A DNA stretch of 64,000 nt, taken from assembly GCA_030549175.1 (NCBI GenBank), contig JAUKUA010000006.1, positions 1,860,001-1,924,000 of the forward strand, read 5' to 3'. Positions 32,890-43,279 of this stretch are shown here, piece after piece. Each line of letters begins with the position of its first letter. The first letter of the stretch is position 1. The notes below the pieces were generated by a model. That model had not been told where the DNA came from. It ran no database searches and saw only the letters and a program-made list of their open reading frames with translations. This DNA comes from Lasiosphaeris hirsuta (Eukaryota; Ascomycota; Sordariomycetes; Sordariales; Lasiosphaeriaceae). The position numbers and the translations under genes were made by a program.

Positions 32890-33914
32890 TTAGAACGGCG
32901 ACCAACCGCTCTCAACCATGGCGACAGTCCGCTTAACCGCACCATCGATGTCCTCCTTCTCCAGCCCGAGGATACCGTTGTGCAACCCCTTGCTGGCCTC
33001 ATGGTTGCCTCCGCCGCTGGGGAAAAAGCCTCTCGAGTACAAGGCCTTGGCAAACCCCAGCCGATTCCCCTCGGACAACTCCTTCATCCCCTCCGCTACG
33101 CGCTCCCGGGTGCCCTGGTACCGAATCTCCCAGTCCTCATCCTTGGTGCCCAAGACGCGGTGCAGACTGTCGAGAATGTCCCTCTGAGAAATAGTAAAGC
33201 TGGCGGTATACACGGGCCCGTTGCGGAACTTCTCCGCCACCACACTCTCGGGGAGGCTCAGCAGGCCAGCGACGGCGCGTCCGCACTGGTCCCACGTGCT
33301 AGACGTGATCTTGGTCTTGCCGTCATCAAAGAAAGTCACCTTGCGCTGGGCGATATCGAAGCCGAAGAAAGACTCGCCCAGGGCCAAGCTCCACTCGAAC
33401 CAGAAGCCGCAGCACAGAGCAACAAAAGCGGTGGCGGGCCCAAAAGCCTCAATCTCGCGGCACTTGGCCAGCGACGCGCCCGTGTACGTGTCGTCGGTGC
33501 CGAGCGCCGAGTCGAAGATGTCGCCGCCGTAGGCGTTGGGCATGATGTAGGGCACGCCGGCCTCGGCGGCGGCGGTGACGATGAGCGTGTGCGTCTCGGG
33601 CGGGGCCGTCACCGAGAGCGTGATGATGAGGAACTGGATCTGCTGCGAGCGCAGCACCGCCACGACCGCCGCGTGGTCATTGTAGTCGACCTCGATGCGC
33701 GTCACGCCCGGGGGCAGGACCGCGGTGCTGCCGGGGCGTGTCAGGGCCGTGATGGTGTGCTTTCCCGACTGGACGAGGGCCGTGGTGATGGGCTTGCCAA
33801 CGTGGCCGCCGGCCTGCATGCTGTTAATACAGTAATATTGTTGCAGGGCACTTCGGGGATCAGGGGACTAACGCCGACAATGGCAATCCGCTCGAGGTGC
33901 TTCGTGTCAGACAT
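32890..33914 (-). CDS. Second NmrA-like NAD(P)-binding protein
   Basis: Exons 33914-33873 and 33813-32890 give 321 residues. The intron (gttagt ... gcatgcag) falls inside the dinucleotide motif exactly as in the gene at 6607-7584. Splicing yields IAIVGAGGHVGKP, with glycines at residues 14, 16, 17 and 20. The remainder fits the NmrA-like family: VDYNDHAAVVAVL, IQFLIITLSV, GVPYIMPNAYGGD, and a C-terminal region with TKDEDWEIRYQG. The third-position residues in the motif (GGH rather than SGN) place it in a different subfamily from the first copy. Substrate is unknown. Without splicing, the frame appears to start at an internal CTG/ATG and lose the Rossmann motif. Confidence 0.85.
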
Positions 33915-34025
33915 GATTAGAGATGATTGGAGAATGTGATTGTTTCTTTTTCAAGGGTATTTCAGCTGTTTTGATCTGTCTGTGACTTCTCAAATGTCAC
34001 CTCTCAAGCTGAGGAGATGAAATCT

Positions 34026-34033
34026 ATATATAC
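34026..34033 (-). promoter_or_regulatory. TATA box of the second NmrA-like gene
   Basis: TATATATA begins 112 bases before the ATG at 33914, the same element and spacing as for the first NmrA-like gene. Confidence 0.5.
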
Positions 34034-34485
34034 TAGTAAGCATGCTGTCGCCGGACTTTGTGCCGGAGATAACGGCCTCGCTCCCAACCCGGCCACACAT
34101 CCACATTCCACAACACCTTGTCCGAGCCTGGTTGCCTGGGTGCATAGCCAAGGCCGACCGCCCGAGTAGCACGGATTTCGGCGTCGGAATCGCGCCTGCG
34201 GAAGTGGATTTGACCGACTCGGACGCGGTGGCTTTTGTGCCCGTTCCTGTCAGTACGCAGCTCAGACAAGAAAGGAGAAGATCTCAGCGATGTTGGCAAC
34301 CCCGAATTCCAGAGGAACGGGTTATGCATGAAATGAAGCACAAGTCTCGTCTAAAATGTTGTAGACAACAAAAATGCCGCCCATAACTCAGGTATCACCC
34401 GTCAGCCCGTGTTCTCTACGTCCGGCCCAGACCCCCAAAACGCCCCTCCCCCCCAAATGACGTTGGCATCATTAATAGTCCTTGT

Positions 34486-36201
34486 TCATAACCGACCACT
34501 TCTGCCTACAGCTTCCTGGAACAGCAGTTCGTATGGAATTTCATCAGGAACTCTGGAAAAGTGCGCATTTAGCTTCCCAGCCTTGAGCCATTCCGCCTCA
34601 ACTTCCGCCTCCCTTTGGCCCTTTGCATCTCCAGCCGCCCCCAAAGCCTTTGCCTTGGCCTTCAAGGCCTTCCACGGTGCCAGATACGGCAACTGGGCAT
34701 GAAACGTGTCGAGATCAACGGCGTAGGTGGATAGCTCATGCCGCACTGTCCGGGCCGGGATTTTGGATTCGGCGTACTCACGCGTCGCCATCAGGCCACC
34801 GAGGAAGAAAACCTTGAACGCAGCTCCTAACCTGACACCATCCACGCCGCCCAGGTCGTCTTTGCTCGCGCCGAACACGCGGTGCTGATGCGATGCCGTG
34901 TTGCACGCCGGAAGCACGTCGTCCATGATGCCCAGCACGCGCATGACATCGTCTCCAACGGCTCCCATGGCGGCGCATCCGTCGTAAGCGATAACCTTGG
35001 TCATGGGTACAATGGTCTTGAAGTCGGGCGGTGCCTTCATGAACTGGGCAAACTCCTTAGAGTCGGGGTCTAATACCAGCCGCGTCTTCAGGTACCACTC
35101 GAAGTTGAGGTGCTCCATGTAGGGGTTATGAAGCGGGTCCCAGTAGAACTTGAACTCCTGGCGCAGCCACGACCAGAGGAGGTGCTCGCCGATGGGCCCG
35201 TACGAAGAGAGACTCTGAAAGATGCTGCCGTCAAGGCGAGCGGCCTTGGCGGCTTCCCGGGACCAGGCATCCGAGGGGAGGTTCAAGTCGCCAAGTTTGT
35301 CTGTGTAGTTTCGCGCCGCCGTCGGGTGGAAGTTGTTGTTGGCCATGCCCATGACTGGGTCGAGCTTGACACTGCTCTTGGGGGGCGGGGTTACGGTCAC
35401 GGTGTACCCACCCTGGGAGACGAACTTCTTGAAGCCCTCTTTGATAAAGCTTGGCGAATGGCTGTTGAAGAACTCGGAGATGTCTTGTAGGGATGAGATG
35501 AGCAGGACGGTCAGGGGTTGTTCTCCTTGATCGACTTTGTTGGCGAGACTTTCTATCAAATCGGCGCCTTTTTGAAACCCCCTCTTGTTCCAGGGCTGGT
35601 TTGCAAAGGTCGCATTTCTAAGTTCGTAAAAGAATTTAGCGCGATGTTCCTTCTTTTCCACGCCGCCGGTGCCAATGGCGACGGGAATGTCGTCAAGTTT
35701 CAGCAGGCGAAGGGTGCTCCGCAAGAACGAGGCCCGTTCTATCGCCGGTTCGTGGTTTGCGACGAAGCCGGCGAGTTCGATGGCGCCCATACGATGCATC
35801 TCGGCCAGAAAGACGATAGCCATCAAGTCGTCATAGTCCTGATCGATGTCGGTCATGACCAGAATGCGCGGCTTGTCCGACGGCGTGCGCGCCCTAAGCG
35901 CGGGTATCAGCGCCGTGTAGTACTTGTAATCACGGGTTCCCGGCGGGTAGGGTATCCGGGAGCGGAATGCCTCCTCATTGAATGGCGATGGCGATGGCAA
36001 TGGCGATGGTAATTGCGATTGCCATTGCGATGGGAGGGGGGGGTCCATGAATGCGGCCCTGTCAGCCCCCGCTGAACCTCGGCCTGAGCTGACGCTCCAC
36101 ACGGATGAACTGCAATCGCCTTCTGAGCTTGCAGAAGTGCCGGCCGATGCGGCCGACATTGTCGTGTTGGAGCGCGACCTGGTGTGGTTGAGAATGGCCA
36201 T
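34486..36201 (-). CDS. Inosine-uridine nucleoside hydrolase-like protein
   Basis: Single exon, 571 residues. After about 110 low-complexity residues comes PRILVMTDIDQDYDDLMAI (from residue 111). Its cluster of aspartates (D118, D120, D122, D124, D125) resembles the calcium-binding D-x-D-x-x-x-D-D motif of nucleoside hydrolases. AIELAGFVANHEP, SLANKVDQGEQPLTVLLISSL and TVTVTPPP follow, as in the fold. The later part contains a large insert (WLRQEFKFYWDPLHNPY) and a region not found in the enzymes. The family cleaves the N-glycosidic bond of nucleosides in the cytosol. This one is a long divergent fungal type, and activity is not assured. The N-terminal ATG at 36201 may be too early; ATGs at residues 15 and 52 are alternatives. 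Confidence 0.7.
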   Translation of the reverse strand: MAILNHTRSRSNTTMSAASAGTSASSEGDCSSSVWSVSSGRGSAGADRAAFMDPPLPSQWQSQLPSPLPSPSPFNEEAFRSRIPYPPGTRDYKYYTALIPALRARTPSDKPRILVMTDIDQDYDDLMAIVFLAEMHRMGAIELAGFVANHEPAIERASFLRSTLRLLKLDDIPVAIGTGGVEKKEHRAKFFYELRNATFANQPWNKRGFQKGADLIESLANKVDQGEQPLTVLLISSLQDISEFFNSHSPSFIKEGFKKFVSQGGYTVTVTPPPKSSVKLDPVMGMANNNFHPTAARNYTDKLGDLNLPSDAWSREAAKAARLDGSIFQSLSSYGPIGEHLLWSWLRQEFKFYWDPLHNPYMEHLNFEWYLKTRLVLDPDSKEFAQFMKAPPDFKTIVPMTKVIAYDGCAAMGAVGDDVMRVLGIMDDVLPACNTASHQHRVFGASKDDLGGVDGVRLGAAFKVFFLGGLMATREYAESKIPARTVRHELSTYAVDLDTFHAQLPYLAPWKALKAKAKALGAAGDAKGQREAEVEAEWLKAGKLNAHFSRVPDEIPYELLFQEAVGRSGRL

Positions 36202-37943
36202 GAGCCCGAACCCGGGGGTTTTGTGGGGGGGGGGGAAGATGGTCGAAATGATGTTGGAAGCGGGAGGAGTTAAGGCTGCGATGAGGGTACCTAGCCTGTC
36301 AAAGCCTTCGAGTCTGCCAGGCTAGTAGCGAATTCGGATCGGGGTTGTGTGTGGTAGCAATGCAATAGCAGCACGAGCCGTTGGGGGCTGTGCGCGCTCC
36401 GCCTAACTGAACCTTAGCTGCCCTAGTACCAACCTAGTTAAGACTCTCCGGCTGAAATGTTCCCCTCGGCTAGCCGGATTTTACCTCTGGCTCGTTCGTA
36501 TGGACTGTTTTGCGGTGCGCTTCTTTGCTGGGCTTTCACAGATGAGCGTCGCTGATGAGGACCGAGGTTGTGATTCCGACCCCCGTGCGCTAAGAAACGC
36601 GGCAAACGGAAGAGGCAATTAACGGAGGTAGATAGTAATGCGAAGGACGGGTGCAGACAAAATGCGACGTTAGGTGCAGGATGTCAATGTGAAATGGACG
36701 CCGATTGGGAATTGGGGAAAGGGAAATTGCGTTTATGTATGAGCCAGCTAGCCGCCAACCAGGGTCCAACAATGGCATTGGGTGGGAGCTGCACCTTATA
36801 ACAAAGAGGCCAACCAAAGGCATGTCCAAATAGAGCAAACATAACCCTTACTAGTAATACGGGACAAGACATGTTAGCTGTCAAATGTAGGTCATCTTTG
36901 TCGGACGTGCCTCCGTTGTGACTTGACGGCCGGGCCCCATGACTCGGGAGCCCAGGCCCGACAACCCCATGACAATCCGACTTGGCTCGCTACCAGGTGT
37001 GAAGTCAGGTATAAGGTCCAAGGTGAAGAGTTTCAAAACTCTATCAATATTTGGGAGTTGCCTCGAATGCGCCCGGTGCGGCCGATGAGAGCCTCGGACG
37101 CAGGCCGGGCCGGGACCTGCCTAGACTAGTCTAACAAACCTTGAACGATCGCATAAAAGACAAAGCGCCCAACAGCAATATTGGAGCGCTAAAAAGCCTA
37201 GGGTAAAGGTCATTGAGCGCTAATAGGCCCAGGCAGAGCGTCGCCCTTTCGATGCAGTCAAGATGAAAATGAACGGAAGTCACTCTCAACAGGAACCCCC
37301 ACAAAATCACAACCCCCTCAACTTTTACATTGCATCTCAAACTGGGATATATTGAGCTCTGGAAAAAATACTACTAACTTTCATAGCCCAACTTCGGAGA
37401 CTTATCGGCGTGTGCCAACCCAAAATAGCGCCGGCGGCAACAGCAAATCTCAAACTGTCTGTTGGCCCGGTTAGCGACACATCGGAGAACCCAGAGACCC
37501 AAGTGGGACGTTGTTTTGCAACAGGGAATCATTGAAGTAGGTTTCATTCATTTTCAAGATAAGATGATACATAAAAGCACGTGTATGCTGAAAGTGGACA
37601 CTTTGCTGTGTCACTTCGTCCGAGTTCGTGTTGTCGCACAGCCACACCAAAAGTGCAAAAAGCCCAACCAAGCGGCGCAGGCCTGACTGTGATGGTCATT
37701 GCCTCGGTGCGCCGCAGTCTCGTAGGCCTCAACACTAGGCGACCGAAAACACCACTGGAAAACAGGCCCGGGCCTGTATTAATGCTCCACAACACAGAGC
37801 TCAGCCCTGTGGGGAGGGTATCAGGCCCCGTACACTCGCAAATGACGCTCTGTAATTCTTTCAGGAAACCCGTAAGTTCTCACGGCATCCTAGAGAGGGT
37901 CTTCTAGGTAGGCATTGCAGCCCGAGTCTGCCATGAATTCATC
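36202..37943. other. Intergenic, no gene seen
   Basis: 1.7 kb without a credible gene. Two imperfect copies of GAGCGCTAA(A/T)A.GCC lie at about 37182 and 37216. Confidence 0.4.
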
Positions 37944-40943
37944 TCACCGGAGCCAAAGATGATTCTCAATCTCATGACCCATCGACCTCAAGATACCCTC
38001 CACAACCCGAGCCTCCTCTACTCGGAAATAGCCAACTCGCCGATACCCGTTCGAGGCATCATTCGTGACGAGAACTCCATGCACCTCCTGCTTCGGCTTC
38101 TCACCCCAATAATCCACCGCATTAACTGTACCAACTCCCTTGACCGGACTCGACACAGCCGAAATAGGCAATCCAAACACGGTAACCTCGGGGTATCTCT
38201 GTTGCCACTCCTCAATGTCGAAGATCACTTCGACTCCGCTTTTTTCCCCGAAATTCTTCAGTTCCAAGAGTGGGCAGAGGTGGCGGATCTTGAGATTGCC
38301 GTAACTTGACATGTCTGCGTCTTCAGAGGACGGCCTCACTTCCACATTCTCCCCGATGAGCGGAGTGATTCTCAAATCCCGCCAACGCGTATCTCGCAAG
38401 AGGAATCTTCCAGCTGGTGGGGCGTAGCGCAGTCTCCCTGCGCTTTGCGCAGCGATGGCCAAAGGTATCTTTACTTTGTCCTTGAGAGCATGTGATATCT
38501 CAGCGTTGATATGGGCCCAGGACCATGTCGGAAGATGGGATGTTTCCATGTCTGCAGCAAAGGCAGGGGGGCTCTCCATAGTTGGCCCCGCTCGGAACCA
38601 CAATAGATCCAGCGGCAATTGCTTCAGCCAAAGCCCACCCAGGAATACCGAGGGGCCATGAGCTCGAGCAATGATAGATGCAACACCCATCAATGGTGTG
38701 AGCTTGTTATCGCCGCAACGAACTGAAGGCCTCGCTGAGTATTCTCCCACCAGGTCAAACCAGGCCTCGTGTAAAGCCAGCTTATCGGCCCAAACATCAT
38801 TTTGTTCCTCCTCCCACACATCCCTCTTCCGAGTCTCATTATCAAAACGTAATAAGCGATGGAATGACCCACGATGCCCGCGCCAGGCTGGAACTCCCCG
38901 GAGACCCTCGAGTTGGTCTTGAATTGCTGGGGCGGGTAATGTATCCGGTGCGACAGGCACTACTATCGTCTCAAACTTGTAAACCCCCTTTTCGGGATCA
39001 ACTGTCTTTTTCCTTGTCTCATATCTGTATGCCAGGTCAAGAGAGTCGATTTCCGATCCTCGGCAGCTCGACTTGAAACCCTCGTCTTCGAGGTTAGATG
39101 TGGAGTGGCGGGTGTATCTCACTCCGTGCGGGTAGTGCCTAGATGCCCGCAGCGTGTTGCACTCGAAGAATACATCGTTGTTATCGGGAACGAATAAAAG
39201 ACGACGAGAAAGAAGACGCTCCTCAAAGGACTTGGTCTGGCGATTGGGCGGGTACGAGTCCACGCAAGATGCAAACAGTTCCAGGATGCCGCGATCACTC
39301 CCTTTCTGAACATCATCGGAGACGTGGGCAATGATTGCAGGCTTTTTCTTGCATTCACCATTGTTGCTCCCATTTGGGGCCTTCGGCCGGAAAAGGAGAG
39401 GGCAACCATCTCTTCGAGGCGGTAGGGAAGAGTACATGCCGGGAATGGCGGTGGCCTCTGACACAGTGCAGACAGCGTGGGCGAAGATCAAGCCGAGGGT
39501 TGCTGGAGACATGTCGTCAGAATTCTCCTCTATCTGCTTCCCGCACAGGCTCTCGATCCACAGATGCCGGAACCCGAGTTTCCCGGCAATGAATATTGCG
39601 CGTCTAGTTGTCAGTGAGAGGTCATCAAGGCGGAGCTCTCCAGACACAGGGGTAGGGGCAGGATAAGTCACGCTGTCCTCGCCGCTTTCCCATTCACGGC
39701 TGAACGCTATGTAGTCGTGAATCGAGTCCGAATGAATTATTTTGATGGTAGGCCCGGTATGCAACCTTTCGTTGTTCTCCATATTCCGTTGAGCTGGGGG
39801 AATCTCCAGTAGCCAGGGCGGAGTGAAAGAACCCGCTGGAGTACACTCGTTGAGGAAACCATTTTGACACAGCTTGTGTTCGCAGCTGCAAGAGTCAATC
39901 CAACCCTTGGCGAGGGCCCAGGTTGATGCAGGGTCCGAAGGATCTGAATCCTGGTAGTCTCCGGGAAGCATCGCATCCGCGTTACCATGTTCAAGCCCAT
40001 CCACAAACTCAGAGATAACCAACGGACGAGCAACTCTGATTCCGCGTCCTTGAAGCTTGGCTTTGAGTTGTAAATCTCGCCTTGCCCAAGACCGCTTTCC
40101 CCATAGCTTGACAGTCATAGGGGTATGCGATCCATCTCCTCCGTGGCCATCGTTCTCCTGACTCGTCGGACCCTTCTCATCATCGCTGGTCTCCTCGGCG
40201 GTTATCGCTTCAGATTCGGTGAAATCCGTAGATAGAAAGAGTAAGCTGCAGAGAGGACAATATGGTGCACTCCGTTGTAGGTCTTGAAGCGAGTGGTGTG
40301 GCCAGGTTTCGGTCGAGAAAGTCAGATGGAAGAGCTCCGATGAGCCTGCCAGGAGGCGAGAACCGACGGCTATGGCTTTGCAGACGCTGCAAAGTCTTGG
40401 ATTCTCGGCGAGCGCCTCAGCTCCCTCGCACCGGTAGCCTGGCTTCTTAACAATGAAGCATCCCGAAAATAGCCATGCTGGGGTGCCGAAGACGAGTCCC
40501 GCCGTCCTAGCCAGAATCTTCCCAGACAGTCGGACAGAGTCAAGACAGCAAAAGACGATGATTTCGTGCAGGAGTCGGCGTAGTCTGTATTTAAGGCAGA
40601 AACGGCCCCAGCAGTAGAACATCAACAGCACTGCTGGAACCAACGCCGCGATAAAGACGAGCTGCCGAGTGACAATGATGTGTGTTAGAAGCCAGGCGGA
40701 AAGGCCACCAAAAGCAGCACCAAGGAGGAGGAGCAAGGCGAATGCGCAGATGCCTTCGTTGGCGGTGACCGAGATGTAGGCATGGCCGAGTCCGGAGATG
40801 CGAGCTTCCGAGTTGGTTGGCCGGAAATCAGCGAGGAGATGGGCGAGGCAGCCCGGCTCAGGGTCCTGGGGCCAAACATCGCTCCAATCCTCACCCCCAA
40901 AAGTCGTCTCATTGTCCGCAACTTTCGAAATGGGTGGCGGCAT
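37944..40943 (-). CDS. Membrane-anchored divergent HET-domain protein
   Basis: Single exon, 999 residues. The first 180 residues contain three hydrophobic segments: GICAFALLLLLGAAFGGL, LVFIAALVPAVLLMFYCW and IIVFCCLDSVRL with GLVFGTPAWLFSGCFIV. Next is CSVCKAIA...APYCPLCSLLF, the cysteine-containing opening usual in long HET proteins. The HET core is present but degenerate: RRAIFIAGKLGFRHLWIESLC replaces the usual LWIDSLCIIQD, and the following GKQIEENSDDM lacks the QD. RQTKSFEERLLSRRLLFV and LPTWSWAH match the later conserved blocks. HET proteins act in programmed death after incompatible hyphal fusion. The membrane part and the lost residues suggest a changed function or a decoy. Confidence 0.8.
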   Translation of the reverse strand: MPPPISKVADNETTFGGEDWSDVWPQDPEPGCLAHLLADFRPTNSEARISGLGHAYISVTANEGICAFALLLLLGAAFGGLSAWLLTHIIVTRQLVFIAALVPAVLLMFYCWGRFCLKYRLRRLLHEIIVFCCLDSVRLSGKILARTAGLVFGTPAWLFSGCFIVKKPGYRCEGAEALAENPRLCSVCKAIAVGSRLLAGSSELFHLTFSTETWPHHSLQDLQRSAPYCPLCSLLFLSTDFTESEAITAEETSDDEKGPTSQENDGHGGDGSHTPMTVKLWGKRSWARRDLQLKAKLQGRGIRVARPLVISEFVDGLEHGNADAMLPGDYQDSDPSDPASTWALAKGWIDSCSCEHKLCQNGFLNECTPAGSFTPPWLLEIPPAQRNMENNERLHTGPTIKIIHSDSIHDYIAFSREWESGEDSVTYPAPTPVSGELRLDDLSLTTRRAIFIAGKLGFRHLWIESLCGKQIEENSDDMSPATLGLIFAHAVCTVSEATAIPGMYSSLPPRRDGCPLLFRPKAPNGSNNGECKKKPAIIAHVSDDVQKGSDRGILELFASCVDSYPPNRQTKSFEERLLSRRLLFVPDNNDVFFECNTLRASRHYPHGVRYTRHSTSNLEDEGFKSSCRGSEIDSLDLAYRYETRKKTVDPEKGVYKFETIVVPVAPDTLPAPAIQDQLEGLRGVPAWRGHRGSFHRLLRFDNETRKRDVWEEEQNDVWADKLALHEAWFDLVGEYSARPSVRCGDNKLTPLMGVASIIARAHGPSVFLGGLWLKQLPLDLLWFRAGPTMESPPAFAADMETSHLPTWSWAHINAEISHALKDKVKIPLAIAAQSAGRLRYAPPAGRFLLRDTRWRDLRITPLIGENVEVRPSSEDADMSSYGNLKIRHLCPLLELKNFGEKSGVEVIFDIEEWQQRYPEVTVFGLPISAVSSPVKGVGTVNAVDYWGEKPKQEVHGVLVTNDASNGYRRVGYFRVEEARVVEGILRSMGHEIENHLWLR

Positions 40944-41686
40944 TCTCGCTTGTTAGTTGATTCCTCAGACGAAATGCCCGCCCTAAACTGGTGATTCTTA
41001 GGACACGGGGTTAGACCCAGAGTGGGTGGGTGTCTTGGGAAAATATTGTCAGATGGTACATGGTCGTGTGCGGGACAGAGCCCACCCCATAGGTCGAGGA
41101 CGGCATGCAGACGACATGCAAACGACATGCAGCCTGCCCAGGCTGAGTCGACTGTGATTGATGGGTGCCCCGCAATCAGGCAGCATCCAGCAAGTATTGC
41201 GCGAGGAAGCCGCAGCTGACTGACCAATGGAAAGTTGCCTGGTGCAAACAGTAACTGCCATTCTTAACATCAATCCAACTGACCCCCCGGGCCACATCTG
41301 CTGTCTCACGAAAATACTCGCGAGTTAGGTATTGCCACAGTTGCAAGGCCGGTCACTGCACTTGTGTTACAGAAGGCACCAACCAGTCCAGTACCAGGTA
41401 GAATCATACCCGGCACTTTCGACGCAGTGACGCAAACGGATCTCCGTCAGCTTCTATTGGCAAGGTAGGTAACCAAGCCTCAACGTGCAAATCCGAGAAG
41501 TATTGCTGGAAAAGGGCACAATTCATTGCTTCTCCATGCAGAAAAGAAAAAAACAATAGGCTAAAGACAAGCAAGAATCTCCCAAACCCCAACATGCCAA
41601 TCTATACCAAAACGCCATATCCTGCCCATCTTTTTCACACAAATCACAGAACCATTATTACCCTCTCACCAGCACAGCCCCTCGGC
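40944..41686. other. Intergenic, no gene seen
   Basis: Short frames only. The end holds the 3' side of the orphan gene on the minus strand. Confidence 0.4.
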
Positions 41687-42294
41687 CTACACCAACTCTG
41701 AATCACCATCGAGCTTACTCTCGTCAACAGCCGACACCTGATCATCATGCCCCCTGACAAGCGACTCTTCCTCACTTCCCGTCGGCGACGACTGTGACCC
41801 TGGCACAGGCGAGGAATCCGATGATGGGCCAGAGTCATACCTCTTAACTGGAACCACCTCAGTTCTCTCCAGTCTCTCCTCTTCCTCACGCCTCCCAGCG
41901 GGTGCCACGGAATCATCCTTTATAGGCGTCACGGCTTCGCCCCTCCTCACTACCACCCCCTTCCCCTCCGGCTCGCGGCGCACAAAGTGGGCCTCCTCCA
42001 CGGCAGGTGAGGCGTGCCTGTGGTGCAGATGATACTTGGCCGCAGTATCGTCCTCGCGCTGCAACGACGCCTCGGTGGCCCTCATGAAGCTGGGCTGCTT
42101 ACCACGCCAGTCAATGTGCTCGCGGCTGGTCCCCGGTGCCCCGGTGCCTCGCGATGACATTTGCGAGTCCGGACGCCCGGGGCGGCCGGCGCGCGGGGAG
42201 GTGTCGGCGGCGTGCTGCAGCAGCTCGTTCTTGCGGCGGAGGACGGCGTTTTCTTTTTGCAGTGTGGTGTTGGCTTTGCGAAGTTGGGTCAGGC

Positions 42295-42327
<33 letters not shown>

Positions 42328-42334
42328 TGTCCAT
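41687..42334 (-). CDS. Hypothetical poly-Thr/coiled-coil protein
   Basis: A 215-residue single-exon frame from the ATG at 42334. It opens with MDNS and nine threonines coded by ACC/ACT repeats. A short leucine/asparagine coiled coil follows (LTQLRKANTTLQKENAVLRR), which could dimerise like a bZIP zipper, although no basic region is present. The remainder is disordered and rich in Glu, Arg, Ser and Pro. No catalytic motif. The frame stays open upstream of the chosen start, but that part reads like leader. Localisation is unknown. Confidence 0.5.
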
Positions 42335-43279
42335 TTTTAGGGTGGACCGGATGAAGAAAGTGTGAGGATGGCTTTGTGTTGATGATGATGCAGCTTCCGT
42401 GTCGTTGTTGGGAGGACGACGAGCAAATTGCCAGGTGAACACCTCAATTGCCAGTGAGTTGATCAAAGCTGTGCACGACACCAAGATGAGGAGACTTTAC
42501 AGGTCATGCACTGGGTCTCTGTAGCGTCAACGCGTTTGACCAGAAGTATGTGCAGTGAGATGCACGTCGTCTGAAGTGGATGGAACGGTGGCAGCGGAAG
42601 TTGGGCGGCGAGAGATTGGGCGGCCACTTTGGAGAGAAAGCCGGTGGGGCAGGTAAACAAACCGGGCTGCCCTGTAAAGTCACGTGTGGATCACTGGGAT
42701 GGCCCTGAAAAGACCGCTTAGCTCCGTCCCAATGGCTTCTAGCGTGCCCCATCAGATCCATCTTTGGCCGGGAGCTTTCCGCGAGTGGAGCTTTACCCGA
42801 GAACGTGGTCACCCGGCATCCACATTATCACACCTCTTGCCGCTGAATCGCATCATGATGGTCTAAAGGCAATTTTTCAGAATTTCAAGTAAACGCCTGC
42901 CGAACTATCCAGCTATGACATGCCCAACCCATGCCGTCTTCTATGGTTTTGGCCTCGAGTCCTCTATGGTCAACACATGCCAGACGCCAACCGCCAACCG
43001 CTAACCAGTGTGGCGAAATGCACTTATTAAAGTAGTGAGACATCAATTGACTTGATGGAAGCTTACGCAATGTTACTATCTAGGAGAAGGAGTCAGGCCC
43101 ATGTGTTTTCCTATCCAGTGGTTGGCTGAAGTCTTGTATGGTACTGCTAACGCAAGATGCCGTTTTTCTTGTCGAGGCTGTTGTTGGCCGTTGCGTTGCA
43201 GGGAAGTTCCTGGCAATTGAATTGAGTGCCGTTTGCCCACAACTAGCAGATAACAACAGAGCAGATAAGAGGGGGACAC
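42335..43279. other. Intergenic, no gene seen
   Basis: About 0.9 kb with short frames only, none protein-like. Confidence 0.4.

Noticed and set aside
32791..33939. 382-codon plus-strand frame
   Set aside because: Shadow of the second NmrA-like gene; repetitive Arg/Gly/Asp composition.
36541..36620. B-box-like GGTTGTGATTCCGAC sequence as a tRNA
   Set aside because: No matching acceptor stem or A box at the right distance.
42297..42318. GGT repeat as a microsatellite of its own
   Set aside because: It is the coding sequence of the threonine run of the protein at 41687-42334.
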